64,000 nt of DNA, taken from positions 5,270,001 to 5,334,000 of the forward strand of contig NZ_CP108476.1 in assembly GCF_036226465.1 (NCBI RefSeq), read 5' to 3'. The notes below the pieces were generated by a model. It had not been told where the DNA came from and did no database searches. It was given only the letters and a program-made list of their open reading frames with translations. Numbering within the stretch: the first letter of the stretch is position 1; every line of letters starts with the position of its first letter. This DNA is from Kitasatospora sp. NBC_01250 (GTDB lineage: Bacteria; Actinomycetota; Actinomycetes; Streptomycetales; Streptomycetaceae). Shown here piece by piece: positions 17,469 through 24,699 of the stretch. The position numbers were made by a program, and so were the translations under genes.

Positions 17469-17990
17469 ATGACCGAATTCACCAGCTCCAGCTACACCAG
17501 CCCCGTCCCCGTGCCCGCCCTCGACGCGGTCGCGCCCGAGGTCCACCGGGGCATCTACGGGATGCCGATGTACCTCAGCGTCCCCACCCCCGACCTCGAC
17601 GCCTCGCGGGACTTCTGGATCCGCGGGCTCGGCTTCATCGACCTCTTCTCCATCCCCGGCCGGCTGACCCACCTGCGCCGCTGGGCCTTCCAGGACGTGC
17701 TCCTGGTCCCCGGCGAGCGCGCTCGCCAGGCGCCGGCGACGAGCCTGGGCGTCGCCTGCGTGCCGAGCCAGATCGAGGAGATCGCGGCGCGCTGCGAGGC
17801 GCTCCTGCCGGGGTGCACCGGCGGCCCGCGGGAGATGCCGTGGAACTCCGTCGAGCTGACCGTCACCACGCCGGAGAACGCGCGGATCGTGCTGACCGCC
17901 GCCCGCCCGCTGGACCCGAGCGGTCCGCAGGCGGCGGCCCTGCGGGAGGTGGGCTTCGACATCCCGGCGGCTGCCGTCTCCGGTGCGTGA
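17469..17990 (+). CDS. VOC (glyoxalase/bleomycin resistance) family protein
   Basis: A 173-residue protein of the vicinal oxygen chelate fold: MPMYLSVPTPDLDASRDFWIRGLGFIDLF opens the first beta-alpha-beta module, and the second half is a weaker copy. It may be an antibiotic-binding or dioxygenase-like protein. It is followed with an 8-base overlap by a TipAL-like MerR regulator, so they probably form one operon. A TTGACC box (17432-17437) and a TGACC repeat precede it, similar to promoters bound by MerR proteins. Confidence 0.8.
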   Translation: MTEFTSSSYTSPVPVPALDAVAPEVHRGIYGMPMYLSVPTPDLDASRDFWIRGLGFIDLFSIPGRLTHLRRWAFQDVLLVPGERARQAPATSLGVACVPSQIEEIAARCEALLPGCTGGPREMPWNSVELTVTTPENARIVLTAARPLDPSGPQAAALREVGFDIPAAAVSGA

Positions 17991-18792
17991 CAATCACACG
18001 GTGACCAGTGAACCCCGTGCAGCGAGCGACAGCCTCACCGTCGGCCGGGCGGCGGCGCTGGTCGGGGTCAGCGTGAAGACGCTCCACCACTGGGACGGGA
18101 TCGGGCTGGTGCGCCCCAGCGAGCGCACCAGGGCGGGGTACCGGGTGTACTCGGGCGAGGACATCGCCCGGGTGCACCGGGTGCTCGTCTACCGGGAACT
18201 CGGCTTCCCGCTGGCCGAGATCGGCCGGCTCCTGGACGACCCGCGGGTGGACGCGCACGAGCACCTGCGCCGCCAGCGCGCCGAACTGGAGGAGCGCATC
18301 GCCCGCCTGCGGACGATGGTCGGCGCGGTCGACCGCATGATGGCGGCCTCCCGGACCGGGCTGCGGCTGACCCCGCAGGAGCAGGTCGAGATCTTCGGCG
18401 ACGACTGGCAGCCCGCCCGGGTCGAGGAGGCCCGCGAGCGCTGGGGCGACACCGAGCAGTGGGCGCAGTACGCCGAGCGGGCCGCCGAGCGGACACCGCA
18501 GGACTGGCAGGACTACACCGCGACGGCCGAGGCCCTCAACGCCGACCTCGCCGCCGCCCTGCGCGCCGGCACCGCCCCCGGCTCCGCCGCGGCCAACGCC
18601 CTCGCCGAGCGCCACCGCGCCCTGCTCGCACAGCACTTCGACTGCCCGCACGCGATGCACGTCTGCATCGGCCGCACGTACCTCGACGACCCCCGGTACG
18701 CCGACCACTTCGACCGGCTCGAGCCGGGCCTCACCGCCTGGCTGATCGAGGTGATCTTCGCGAACGCCCGGGCGCACGGCGCCGAGGCCTGA
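17983..18792 (+). CDS. TipAL-like MerR family regulator with TipAS drug-binding domain
   Basis: The N-terminal MerR DNA-binding domain (LTVGRAAALVGVSVKTLHHWDGIGLVRPSERTRAGYRVYSGEDI) is followed by a long dimer helix (to about residue 120) and a C-terminal TipAS domain (about residues 150-265). The latter shows the ERTPQDW, LAERHRALLAQHFDCPHAMHVCIGRTYLDDPRY and GLTAWLIEVIFANAR features of the thiopeptide-binding domain of TipAL. Its role is to activate genes on binding a drug. Two starts are possible: GTG 17983, overlapping the VOC stop, and GTG 18001; neither has a strong ribosome site. An internal start giving a free TipAS form, as in tipA, is conceivable. Confidence 0.88.
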   Translation: MRDNHTVTSEPRAASDSLTVGRAAALVGVSVKTLHHWDGIGLVRPSERTRAGYRVYSGEDIARVHRVLVYRELGFPLAEIGRLLDDPRVDAHEHLRRQRAELEERIARLRTMVGAVDRMMAASRTGLRLTPQEQVEIFGDDWQPARVEEARERWGDTEQWAQYAERAAERTPQDWQDYTATAEALNADLAAALRAGTAPGSAAANALAERHRALLAQHFDCPHAMHVCIGRTYLDDPRYADHFDRLEPGLTAWLIEVIFANARAHGAEA

Positions 18793-18943
18793 GCCGGCGG
18801 CCCGCGGTACGGAGCCGCTCCGCCGCTGCCGAACCGCTGCTTCCCAGCCGTCGCGCGAACCCCCGTGATACCTCTTGCCCCGGGTGCGGCGTCCTAGCTG
18901 GTGTCGATCGATCCGAACACCGCAGGACCACCGGGGGAACCAC

Positions 18944-19456
18944 ATGCACGAGGGGCTGAGCTTCGAGGAATTCGCCTCCTCCAGGGCCCGCAAGCTCTTC
19001 CAGGTCGCCTACCTGATGTGCGGCGACTGGCACCAGGCGCAGGACCTCGTCCAGACGACGCTCGCCAAGCTGTTCGCGGTCTGGGGGCGGCTGCAGCGCG
19101 GCGGTCAGACCGTCGCGATCGACGCGTACGCGCGCAAGGCGCTGCTGCGCACCTACCTCTCGCACCGCCGGCTGCGCCGCTCCGGCGAGCTGGCGGTGGC
19201 CGCGATCCCCGACCGGCCGACCGGCGAGCACCGGGAGGGGACCGAGCTGCGGCTGACCCTGGTGGCGGCGCTGCGTCAGCTGCCGCCCCGGGGACGCGCG
19301 GTGGTGGTGCTGCGCTACCTGGAGGACTACAGCATCGAGGCGGTGGCCGAGGCGCTGGGCACCAGCGTCGGTGCCGTCAAGAGCCTCAATACCCGCTCGC
19401 TCGCCAGGCTGCGTGAACTGCTGGCCGACGACCGCGAGTTGCTGTTCCGGAAGTGA
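18944..19456 (+). CDS. SigE-family (SigE70-type) RNA polymerase sigma factor
   Basis: A 170-residue ECF-like sigma factor of the actinobacterial SigE-family. Region 2 is FEEFASSRARKLFQVAYLMCGDWHQAQDLVQTTLAKLFAVW and region 4 is LPPRGRAVVVLRYLEDYSIEAVAEALGTSVGAVKSLNTRSLARLRELL. The ATG at 18944 follows GGGGGAA. It is followed 50 bases later by a membrane protein gene that may encode its regulator. The stimulus is unknown. Confidence 0.92.
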   Translation: MHEGLSFEEFASSRARKLFQVAYLMCGDWHQAQDLVQTTLAKLFAVWGRLQRGGQTVAIDAYARKALLRTYLSHRRLRRSGELAVAAIPDRPTGEHREGTELRLTLVAALRQLPPRGRAVVVLRYLEDYSIEAVAEALGTSVGAVKSLNTRSLARLRELLADDRELLFRK

Positions 19457-19506
19457 CCGGAACCGAGCAGACGCACGAACGTGTGACACGAACAGGAGCA
19501 TCCCTG

Positions 19507-20505
19507 ATGGACTTCGAGGACGACCTGACCGGCATGCTCCTGGAGAGCGTGCACGAACTGGACCCGCCGGTCGCGGCGATGGTCGCGGAGGGTGGCCGGG
19601 CGGGGCGGCAGCGGCGCCGCATCCGCCGGGGGCTGCAGACCGCCGGCGCGGCGGCGATGGTGGCCGCGCTGGTGACGGTGGGGGCGGTGGTGACGCAGCG
19701 CGGCGGTTCGTCGCAGAGCACGGCGGCGAGCGCCGTGAGCGCGTCGCCCAGCCCCCCGGCTGGCACCGCCCCCGCCGCCACGCCCACGGCTGGTGCGTCC
19801 GCGAGTGCCGCCGCCTCGCCGAGCACCGGCGCCACCGCTGCCGCCGAGCCCGCCACGGCGGACCTCAGCTGGCAGGCGATGCTGAAGATCCTGCACGACC
19901 AGCTGCCGCCCGGCGGACAGCTGGCCAAGCTGAACACCTTCGCGGTCAAGTTCAACACCGGTCCCCAGCGGCGCTATGTCGAACTCCAGTACAACGACGG
20001 CGCGGGCCCCTCCACCGTCATGCTGGACGTGAGCGACGCCCCCCCGCCGACGATGCCGGGCAAGCCCGGTGCGCCCGTCCCCCTGACCTGTGCCAACTGG
20101 ATGGGCGGCACCGACGAGGGACACGACCGCAAGCCCGGCTACGAGCATCCGACCTGCCAGGAACGACAGCTGCCGGACGGCACCAAGGTGTTCAGCTACA
20201 TCACCGGCACCGACGGCTACGGCCTCTACGACGAGGCCGTCAAGGTGTCCCGTCCCGACGGCACCCAGGTCTCGATCACCGCGGCCAACGCCACGCTCGA
20301 CCAGGTCGCCGCCGGTCCGGGCATCACCGTGACCCGCGACAAGCCGCCGGTCGGCCTGCCCGGCTGGGAGGCGATCGCGCTGAGCCCCCAGTGGCAGATG
20401 AAGATCCCCCAGTCCCTCGCGGACGCGGGCGTCGCCTACGCCAGGACCGTCACCCGGCTGCCCTGCCCGCAGGGTTCCAAGCCCGCCGACTGCGTCATCG
20501 ACTGA
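19507..20505 (+). CDS. Membrane-anchored protein paired with SigE-family sigma factor
   Basis: A 332-residue protein I do not recognise by name. The first 45 residues are cytosolic (DDLTGMLLESVHELDPPVAAMVAEG), one helix follows (about residues 46-63, AGAAAMVAALVTVGAVV), then an Ala/Ser/Pro linker and a soluble outer domain. That domain has several conserved-looking blocks (LKILHDQLPPGGQLAKL, VELQYNDGAGPSTVMLDV, and a Cys pair around TCANW and PTCQE). The layout matches membrane partners encoded after SigE-family sigma genes, which may act as anti-sigma factors. The ATG is set by AGGAGC 8 bases upstream. Confidence 0.7.
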   Translation: MDFEDDLTGMLLESVHELDPPVAAMVAEGGRAGRQRRRIRRGLQTAGAAAMVAALVTVGAVVTQRGGSSQSTAASAVSASPSPPAGTAPAATPTAGASASAAASPSTGATAAAEPATADLSWQAMLKILHDQLPPGGQLAKLNTFAVKFNTGPQRRYVELQYNDGAGPSTVMLDVSDAPPPTMPGKPGAPVPLTCANWMGGTDEGHDRKPGYEHPTCQERQLPDGTKVFSYITGTDGYGLYDEAVKVSRPDGTQVSITAANATLDQVAAGPGITVTRDKPPVGLPGWEAIALSPQWQMKIPQSLADAGVAYARTVTRLPCPQGSKPADCVID

Positions 20506-20517
20506 CGCCGCGGGCCC

Positions 20518-20552
20518 CGGGCCGGAGCGGAACAGGGGACCGCTCCGGCCCG
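20518..20552 (+). terminator. Terminator of the SigE-family operon
   Basis: A perfect 13-bp stem (CGGGCCGGAGCGG at 20518-20530 and its complement at 20540-20552) with a 9-base loop starts 12 bases after the stop codon. Confidence 0.8.
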
Positions 20553-20677
20553 TCGGCATCGCACCGCCCGGCCGCCCGGCGGTGGCGCCGTCGACCAGGG
20601 CACGCCCGGCGACCGGTCCCGGGCGATCGGGGTGCCTCGCCGCCCGCTGAGGGCGCGGCCGGCCGGTGAAGCGCTGG

Positions 20678-20697
20678 CCTTGACGTCAGGGTCAAGG
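20678..20697 (+). promoter_or_regulatory. MerR-type operator of the merR-trx operon
   Basis: CCTTGAC and GTCAAGG form a perfect 7-base inverted repeat around a 6-base spacer, ending 50 bases before the merR start. A TACCGT box at 20700-20705 could be the -10; a weak TGGCCT at 20675-20680 would give the 19-base spacer typical of MerR promoters with the palindrome inside it. Autoregulation is therefore likely. Confidence 0.7.
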
Positions 20698-20747
20698 TCT
20701 ACCGTCGAGGGACGGAGCGGGCAGGGCCCGGGCAGGAGGCACGGATC

Positions 20748-21167
20748 ATGCGGATCGGAGAGCTGGCGGAGCGGGCGGGGACGACCACCCGCACGCTGCG
20801 GTACTACGAGGCGCGGGGCCTGCTGACGGCCCGGCGCGCCGGCAACGGCTACCGGGCCTACGGCGAGGAGGAGCTGCGGCTGGTCCGGCAGATCCGGCTG
20901 CTGCAGGAGTTCGGGTTCGAGCTGGAGGACACCCGCCCCTTCGTGGAGTGCCTGCGGGCCGGACACCCGGACGGGGACACCTGTCCGGCCTCGCTGGAGG
21001 TGTACCGCCGCAAGCTGGCCGAGCTGGACGACTGCCTGGCCCGGCTCGGCGCGGTGCGCGAGCAGGTGGCGGGGCAACTGGCCCGCGCGGAGCTGATGGT
21101 GGCGAGCGCGGACGCCGAACCCCGCTGCGAACTGACCGGACAATCGCCGACCGACCATGGAGGGTGA
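20748..21167 (+). CDS. MerR family regulator encoded with thioredoxin
   Basis: A 139-residue MerR protein: DNA-binding domain MRIGELAERAGTTTRTLRYYEARGLL and wing (residues 1-40), then the long dimerisation helix (about 80-118). Four Cys lie in the effector part (about residues 67, 78, 94 and 125; VEC, DTC, DDC, RCEL), which may bind a metal or sense thiol state. The thioredoxin gene starts four bases after its stop, an operon likely driven by the palindromic promoter at 20678. Confidence 0.88.
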   Translation: MRIGELAERAGTTTRTLRYYEARGLLTARRAGNGYRAYGEEELRLVRQIRLLQEFGFELEDTRPFVECLRAGHPDGDTCPASLEVYRRKLAELDDCLARLGAVREQVAGQLARAELMVASADAEPRCELTGQSPTDHGG

Positions 21168-21171
21168 ACCG

Positions 21172-21498
21172 ATGGCCGACCACGTGCTGGAAGTGACCGA
21201 CGCGAGCTTCGCCGCGCAGGTGCTGGAGTCCGAACTGCCGGTCCTGGTGGACTTCACCGCCGACTGGTGCCCGCCCTGCCGGATGATCGCGCCGGTGCTG
21301 GACGCCGTCGCGGTGGAGGAGGCGCACCGGATCAAGGTGGTCACGCTGAACGTGGACCTCAATCCCCGGACGCAGTCCGCCTATGGGGTGCTCTCGATGC
21401 CCACCCTGATCGTCTTCAAGGGCGGCGAGCCGGTGAAGTCGATGGTCGGCGCCCGGGCGAAGGCCAAGCTGCTGCGCGAGCTGGCCGAGGTGGTGTGA
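21172..21498 (+). CDS. trxA: Thioredoxin
   Basis: A 108-residue thioredoxin with the complete fold: VLVDFTADWCPPCRMIAPVLDAVA, the NVDLNP segment, and the cis-Pro loop SMPTLIVFKGGEPV. The active site is C33-P-P-C36; the usual sequence is CGPC, so the Gly is replaced by Pro, which should alter the redox potential. The ATG at 21172 lies 5-6 bases after GGAGGGTGA; an in-frame ATG at 21157 overlaps the merR stop and is less likely. It follows the MerR gene directly, suggesting that the regulator senses a thiol or metal stress. Confidence 0.9.
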   Translation: MADHVLEVTDASFAAQVLESELPVLVDFTADWCPPCRMIAPVLDAVAVEEAHRIKVVTLNVDLNPRTQSAYGVLSMPTLIVFKGGEPVKSMVGARAKAKLLRELAEVV

Positions 21499-21522
21499 CG
21501 GGTGCGGTGGGGAACGGACCGG

Positions 21523-21552
21523 GGGCACGCAGCGGAATGTCGTTGCGTGCCC
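21523..21552 (+). terminator. Terminator of the merR-trx operon
   Basis: A 12-bp stem with one G-T wobble (GGGCACGCAGCG at 21523-21534 with CGTTGCGTGCCC at 21541-21552) and a GAATGT loop separates thioredoxin from the T-box leader. A TATCCT box at 21567-21572 just after it fits a -10 for the next transcript, with a start near 21579. Confidence 0.75.
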
Positions 21553-21578
21553 GTCGGTACCCGCTCTATCCTCCTGCT

Positions 21579-21811
21579 CAGCGCGATGAAGGAGACGAGT
21601 AGCCGCGGGATTCCGCGGGCCGAGAGAGCCGCCGGCAGCTGTGAAGGCGGTCCCGTGCCCCACGGTGAAGACACTCCGGAGCGTCGAGCAGTGCAATGAG
21701 GTCGCCACCCGACCGAGCCCGGCCAGGTGGCGGCGAACGTGCGGTGGCACCGCGAGTCACCCTTCTCGCCCGCACGTCCAAGGGATCAGCCGAGGTCCCC
21801 GGAGGACTGCG
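21579..21811 (+). promoter_or_regulatory. Translational T-box riboswitch upstream of aspartyl-tRNA synthetase
   Basis: The leader shows all parts of a T-box. The proposed specifier GAC (Asp codon, 21594-21596) precedes GAGTAG. A stem CCGCGG/CCGCGG (21603-21608, 21613-21618) and a GAGAGAG element follow, then a hairpin GCCGCC..GGCGGT (21628-21651) containing GCTGTGAA. The antisequestrator has helix A1 ACGTGCG/CGCACGT (21737-21743, 21771-21777), the T-box bulge GTGGCACC (21744-21751) and helix A2 GCGAG/CTCGC (21752-21756, 21765-21769). GCACGTCC (21772-21779) can instead pair with GGACTGC (21804-21810) and hide the ribosome site GGAGG (21801-21805). TGGC in the bulge would pair with a G73-CCA acceptor end, as in tRNA-Asp. 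Confidence 0.9.
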
Positions 21812-23167
21812 ATGATCCACCACGAAACCCGGCCCGAAGCGGCTTCGCCCCAAGTCTTCGCCGAGCGCACCCATGTCGCCGACCTCGCCGGGCACACCGG
21901 CGAGAGGGTCACCGTCGCGGGCTGGGTCCAGACCCTGCGCCTGCAGAGCACCATGCAGTTCGTGCTGGTCCGCGACCACACCGGCGTCGTCCAGGTCACC
22001 CACCGCAAGGGTGCCGACGAGCTGACCGGCCTGCTGGAGAGCCTGACCACCGAGTCCGCCGTCCGGATCACCGGGCGGGTGGTGGCCAACCCGGTGGTCA
22101 AGCTCGGCGGCCTCGAACTGCTCCCGGAGTCGGTCGAGCTGCTCAACCCTGCGGCCGGGCCGCTGCCGATCGACGAGCACTCCGGGCCCGAACCCCGGCT
22201 CGACTGGCGCTTCCTGGACCTGCGCCGACGGCCCGCCGCCCAGCTGGTCCTCGCCGTCCAGAGCACCTTCGAGCAGGGGATGCGCGCCTACGCGTACGGC
22301 GCCGGCTGCACCGAACTGCACACCCCGAAGCTGATGGGCACCGCCTCCGAGTCCGGCGCCGAGGTGTTCCGGCTCGACTACTTCGGCGGCAGCGCCTACC
22401 TGGCGCAGTCGCCGCAGTTCTACAAGCAGATGGCGATCGCCGGCGGCATCGACCGGGTCTTCGAGATCGGCCCGGTCTTCCGGGCCGAGCCCTCCTACAC
22501 CTCCCGCCACGCCACCGAGTTCACCGGCGTGGACGTCGAACTCGCCTGGATCGAGGACGTCGAACAGGTGCAGCGGTTCGAGGAGGAGATGATCGCGCAC
22601 GCCCTGGCCCTGGTCGCCGAGCGGCACGGCGAGCAGATCCGGGAGCAGTTCGGCGTCGAGGTCCGCGTCCCGAGCACGCCGTTCCCGCGGATCACCATGG
22701 AGCGGGCCCAGCACCTGCTGCGCACCGAACTGGGCTGGGACCCGGAGGGCACCAAGACCGACCTGGACCCGGAGGGCGAGCGGGCGCTCTGCGCGCACAT
22801 GCGGCGCGAGACGGGACACGAGTTCGTCTTCGTCACCCACTACCCGGCGAGCATCCGCCCCTTCTACCACGCCAGGCCGGCCGACCGGCCCGACCTGACG
22901 CTCAGCTTCGACCTGCTCTGGAACGGCCTGGAGGTCACCACCGGCGCCCAGCGCGAGCACCGCTACGAGGTGCTGGTCGAGCAGGCGGCGGAGAAGGGCA
23001 TGGACACCGCACCGCTGACGGACTACCTCAACTGCTTCCGCTTCGGCTGCCCGCCGCACGGCGGCTTCGGGATGGGGCTGGGCCGGATGCTGATGGCGCT
23101 GCTCGGTCTGGGCTCGCTGCGCGAGGCGGTCTTCCTCTTCCGCGGCCCGAACCGCCTGACGCCGTAG
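21812..23167 (+). CDS. Aspartate--tRNA ligase of archaeal (likely non-discriminating) type
   Basis: A class IIb synthetase of 451 residues: an OB-fold anticodon-binding domain (residues 15-120, VTVAGWVQTLRLQSTMQFVLVRD) and a catalytic core. The core shows motif 1 (PKLMGTASESGAEVF), the QSPQFYKQ signature of aspartyl enzymes, motif 2 (FEIGPVFRAEPSYTSRHATEFTGVDVE) and motif 3 (GFGMGLGRMLMALLGL). The compact archaeal architecture without the bacterial GAD insertion separates it from the standard bacterial AspS, which this genome presumably also has elsewhere. It may charge both tRNA-Asp and tRNA-Asn, or provide an enzyme insensitive to an inhibitor. Its ATG lies 6 bases after GGAGGA, inside the T-box sequestering hairpin. 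Confidence 0.88.
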   Translation: MIHHETRPEAASPQVFAERTHVADLAGHTGERVTVAGWVQTLRLQSTMQFVLVRDHTGVVQVTHRKGADELTGLLESLTTESAVRITGRVVANPVVKLGGLELLPESVELLNPAAGPLPIDEHSGPEPRLDWRFLDLRRRPAAQLVLAVQSTFEQGMRAYAYGAGCTELHTPKLMGTASESGAEVFRLDYFGGSAYLAQSPQFYKQMAIAGGIDRVFEIGPVFRAEPSYTSRHATEFTGVDVELAWIEDVEQVQRFEEEMIAHALALVAERHGEQIREQFGVEVRVPSTPFPRITMERAQHLLRTELGWDPEGTKTDLDPEGERALCAHMRRETGHEFVFVTHYPASIRPFYHARPADRPDLTLSFDLLWNGLEVTTGAQREHRYEVLVEQAAEKGMDTAPLTDYLNCFRFGCPPHGGFGMGLGRMLMALLGLGSLREAVFLFRGPNRLTP

Positions 23168-23270
23168 CACCCCGGGCACGAGGGACCCGGTCGTCACGGA
23201 CCGGACGCGGCCGGTCGCCACGCGCCACCCGGACGAATTACAGTGCGGGGGCGCCCCGGGGGAGGCCCTG

Positions 23271-24416
23271 GTGCGGTCCTGCCGTCCAGCGAAAGGCCGT
23301 TCCCTCGTGATACCCCTGTGGTCGCGCGCCCAGCAGCAGGACTACCGCAGCCGGGTGCGCGGCTGCCTGCTCGGCGGCGCGATCGGCGACGCGCTGGGCG
23401 CGGGCATCGAGTTCGAGCCGCTCGACCGGATCCGCGCCGCGCACGGCCCGCAGGGGGTGACCGGCTACGTCACGGCGTACGGCGCGCGCGGCGCGGTCAC
23501 CGACGACACCCAGATGACCCTGTTCACCGTCGACGGCCTGATCCGGGCCCACGTCCGCCAGGGCACCGGCGGCTGGCACCCGCCCACCGACGTGCACCAG
23601 GCCTACCTGCGCTGGGCCGAGACCCAGCACGGCTGGGGGCCGGACGAGCGGCGCGCGGATCTGGGCTGGCTGGGGCGCGAGGAGTGGCTCTACAGCCGGC
23701 GCGCCCCGGGCCAGGCCTGCCTGTCGGGGCTGTCCGGGCCGGACGCCGCCCGGCTGGGCACCCTGGCGGCGCCCAAGAACCCGCACTCCAAGGGCTGCGG
23801 CACGGTGATGCGGGCCGCGCCGTTCGGCCTGCTGCTCGGCTGGGAGCCCGCGCTGGTCTTCCAACTGGCGCTCGAGTGTTCGGTGCTGACGCACGGCCAC
23901 CCCACCGGCTACCTGTCGGCGGGGGCGCTGGCCGTGATCGTGCACAGCGTGCTGCGCGGCGGGAGCGTGGAGGAGGGCGTCGAGCTGGCGCTCGCGCTGC
24001 TGGCCGAGCGGGCGGGGCACGAGGAGACGACGGCGGCGCTGCACGCGGCGCTGACGGCGGTGCGGGCCGGCGAGCCCTCGGCGGAGCGGGTCGCCTCGCT
24101 GGGGGAGGGGTGGGTGGCCGAGGAGGCGCTGGCGATCGGCGTCTACTGCGCTCTGGTGGCCGAGGACGTCCGCGCGGGGCTGCTGCTCGCGGTCAACCAC
24201 TCGGGGGACAGCGACTCCACCGGGACGGTCTGCGGCAATCTGCTGGGCGCGCTGCACGGGGAGACCGCGCTGCCGGCCGAGTGGCTGGCCGAACTCGAGG
24301 GGCGCGGCACCATCCTGCAGCTCGCCGACGACCTGGTGCTGGAGCTGAGCCACGGGGCCGAACTGCACGGCCCGGGGGCCGGACCGGCCTGGCGCGAGCG
24401 CTACCCGGTGGGGTGA
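23271..24416 (+). CDS. ADP-ribosylglycohydrolase family protein
   Basis: A 381-residue all-helical hydrolase of the DraG/ARH family, which removes ADP-ribose from modified proteins or nucleic acids. The metal-binding motifs are visible: GCLLGGAIGDALG near residue 27, TDDTQMTLFT in the middle, and NHSGDSDSTGTVCGNLLGA near the C-terminus (the last with the Asp pair for Mg or Mn). The GTG at 23271 follows GGAGG at 5 bases; an alternative GTG lies at 23307. It is a single gene, convergent with the DUF397 gene. Confidence 0.9.
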   Translation: MRSCRPAKGRSLVIPLWSRAQQQDYRSRVRGCLLGGAIGDALGAGIEFEPLDRIRAAHGPQGVTGYVTAYGARGAVTDDTQMTLFTVDGLIRAHVRQGTGGWHPPTDVHQAYLRWAETQHGWGPDERRADLGWLGREEWLYSRRAPGQACLSGLSGPDAARLGTLAAPKNPHSKGCGTVMRAAPFGLLLGWEPALVFQLALECSVLTHGHPTGYLSAGALAVIVHSVLRGGSVEEGVELALALLAERAGHEETTAALHAALTAVRAGEPSAERVASLGEGWVAEEALAIGVYCALVAEDVRAGLLLAVNHSGDSDSTGTVCGNLLGALHGETALPAEWLAELEGRGTILQLADDLVLELSHGAELHGPGAGPAWRERYPVG

Positions 24417-24421
24417 GCGCT

Positions 24422-24466
24422 CCCGCCAGCACGTGGGCTCGGTGACCGAGCCGGATCGTGGGCGGG
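24422..24466. terminator. Bidirectional terminator between ADP-ribosylglycohydrolase and DUF397 genes
   Basis: An outer pairing CCCGCC..CACG with CGTG..GGCGGG encloses an inner perfect inverted repeat GGCTCGGT/ACCGAGCC. The symmetric fold can serve both convergent transcripts. Confidence 0.6.
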
Positions 24467-24486
24467 CCGGTTCGCAGCGGATCCGC

Positions 24487-24699
24487 TCAGACGGTGCCGA
24501 ACTCCCCGCGCCCCGCAGCCGCGGCGAACGCGTCCCAGGCGTCAGGGGCGAAGTGCAGCCACGGCCCGGCCGGGTCCTTGGAGTCCCGAACGGCAACAGC
24601 CAGCGGAGCCGGTACCGCGACCTCCACGCAGGCACCGTTGCCGCCACTGTGGCTGCTCTTACGCCAAGCCGGGCTTACGGTCAGGGTCTTGGAGCTCAT
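24487..24699 (-). CDS. DUF397 domain small protein
   Basis: A 70-residue DUF397 protein (WRKSSHSGGNGACVEVA..VAVRDSKDPAGPWLHFAPDAWDAFAA). In actinomycetes such proteins are encoded next to DUF5753-type XRE regulators, whiJ-like pairs that influence development and antibiotic production. I start it at the ATG at 24699 (MSSKTL), which lies inside the 3' end of the upstream XRE gene, giving a 41-base overlap. An in-frame ATG at 24717 is possible. Confidence 0.9.
   Translation of the reverse strand: MSSKTLTVSPAWRKSSHSGGNGACVEVAVPAPLAVAVRDSKDPAGPWLHFAPDAWDAFAAAAGRGEFGTV

Noticed and set aside
15495..17993. 832-codon minus-strand frame opposite the ABC exporter and VOC genes
   Set aside because: It has shadow composition (Gly/Glu/Gln/His rich), no domain, and covers two recognised plus-strand genes.
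21584..21590. AAG (Lys) as alternative T-box specifier near 21589-21591
   Set aside because: The downstream gene is an aspartyl-type enzyme, GAC precedes the GAGTAG element, and the acceptor-pairing TGGC fits a G discriminator, which is not usual for tRNA-Lys.
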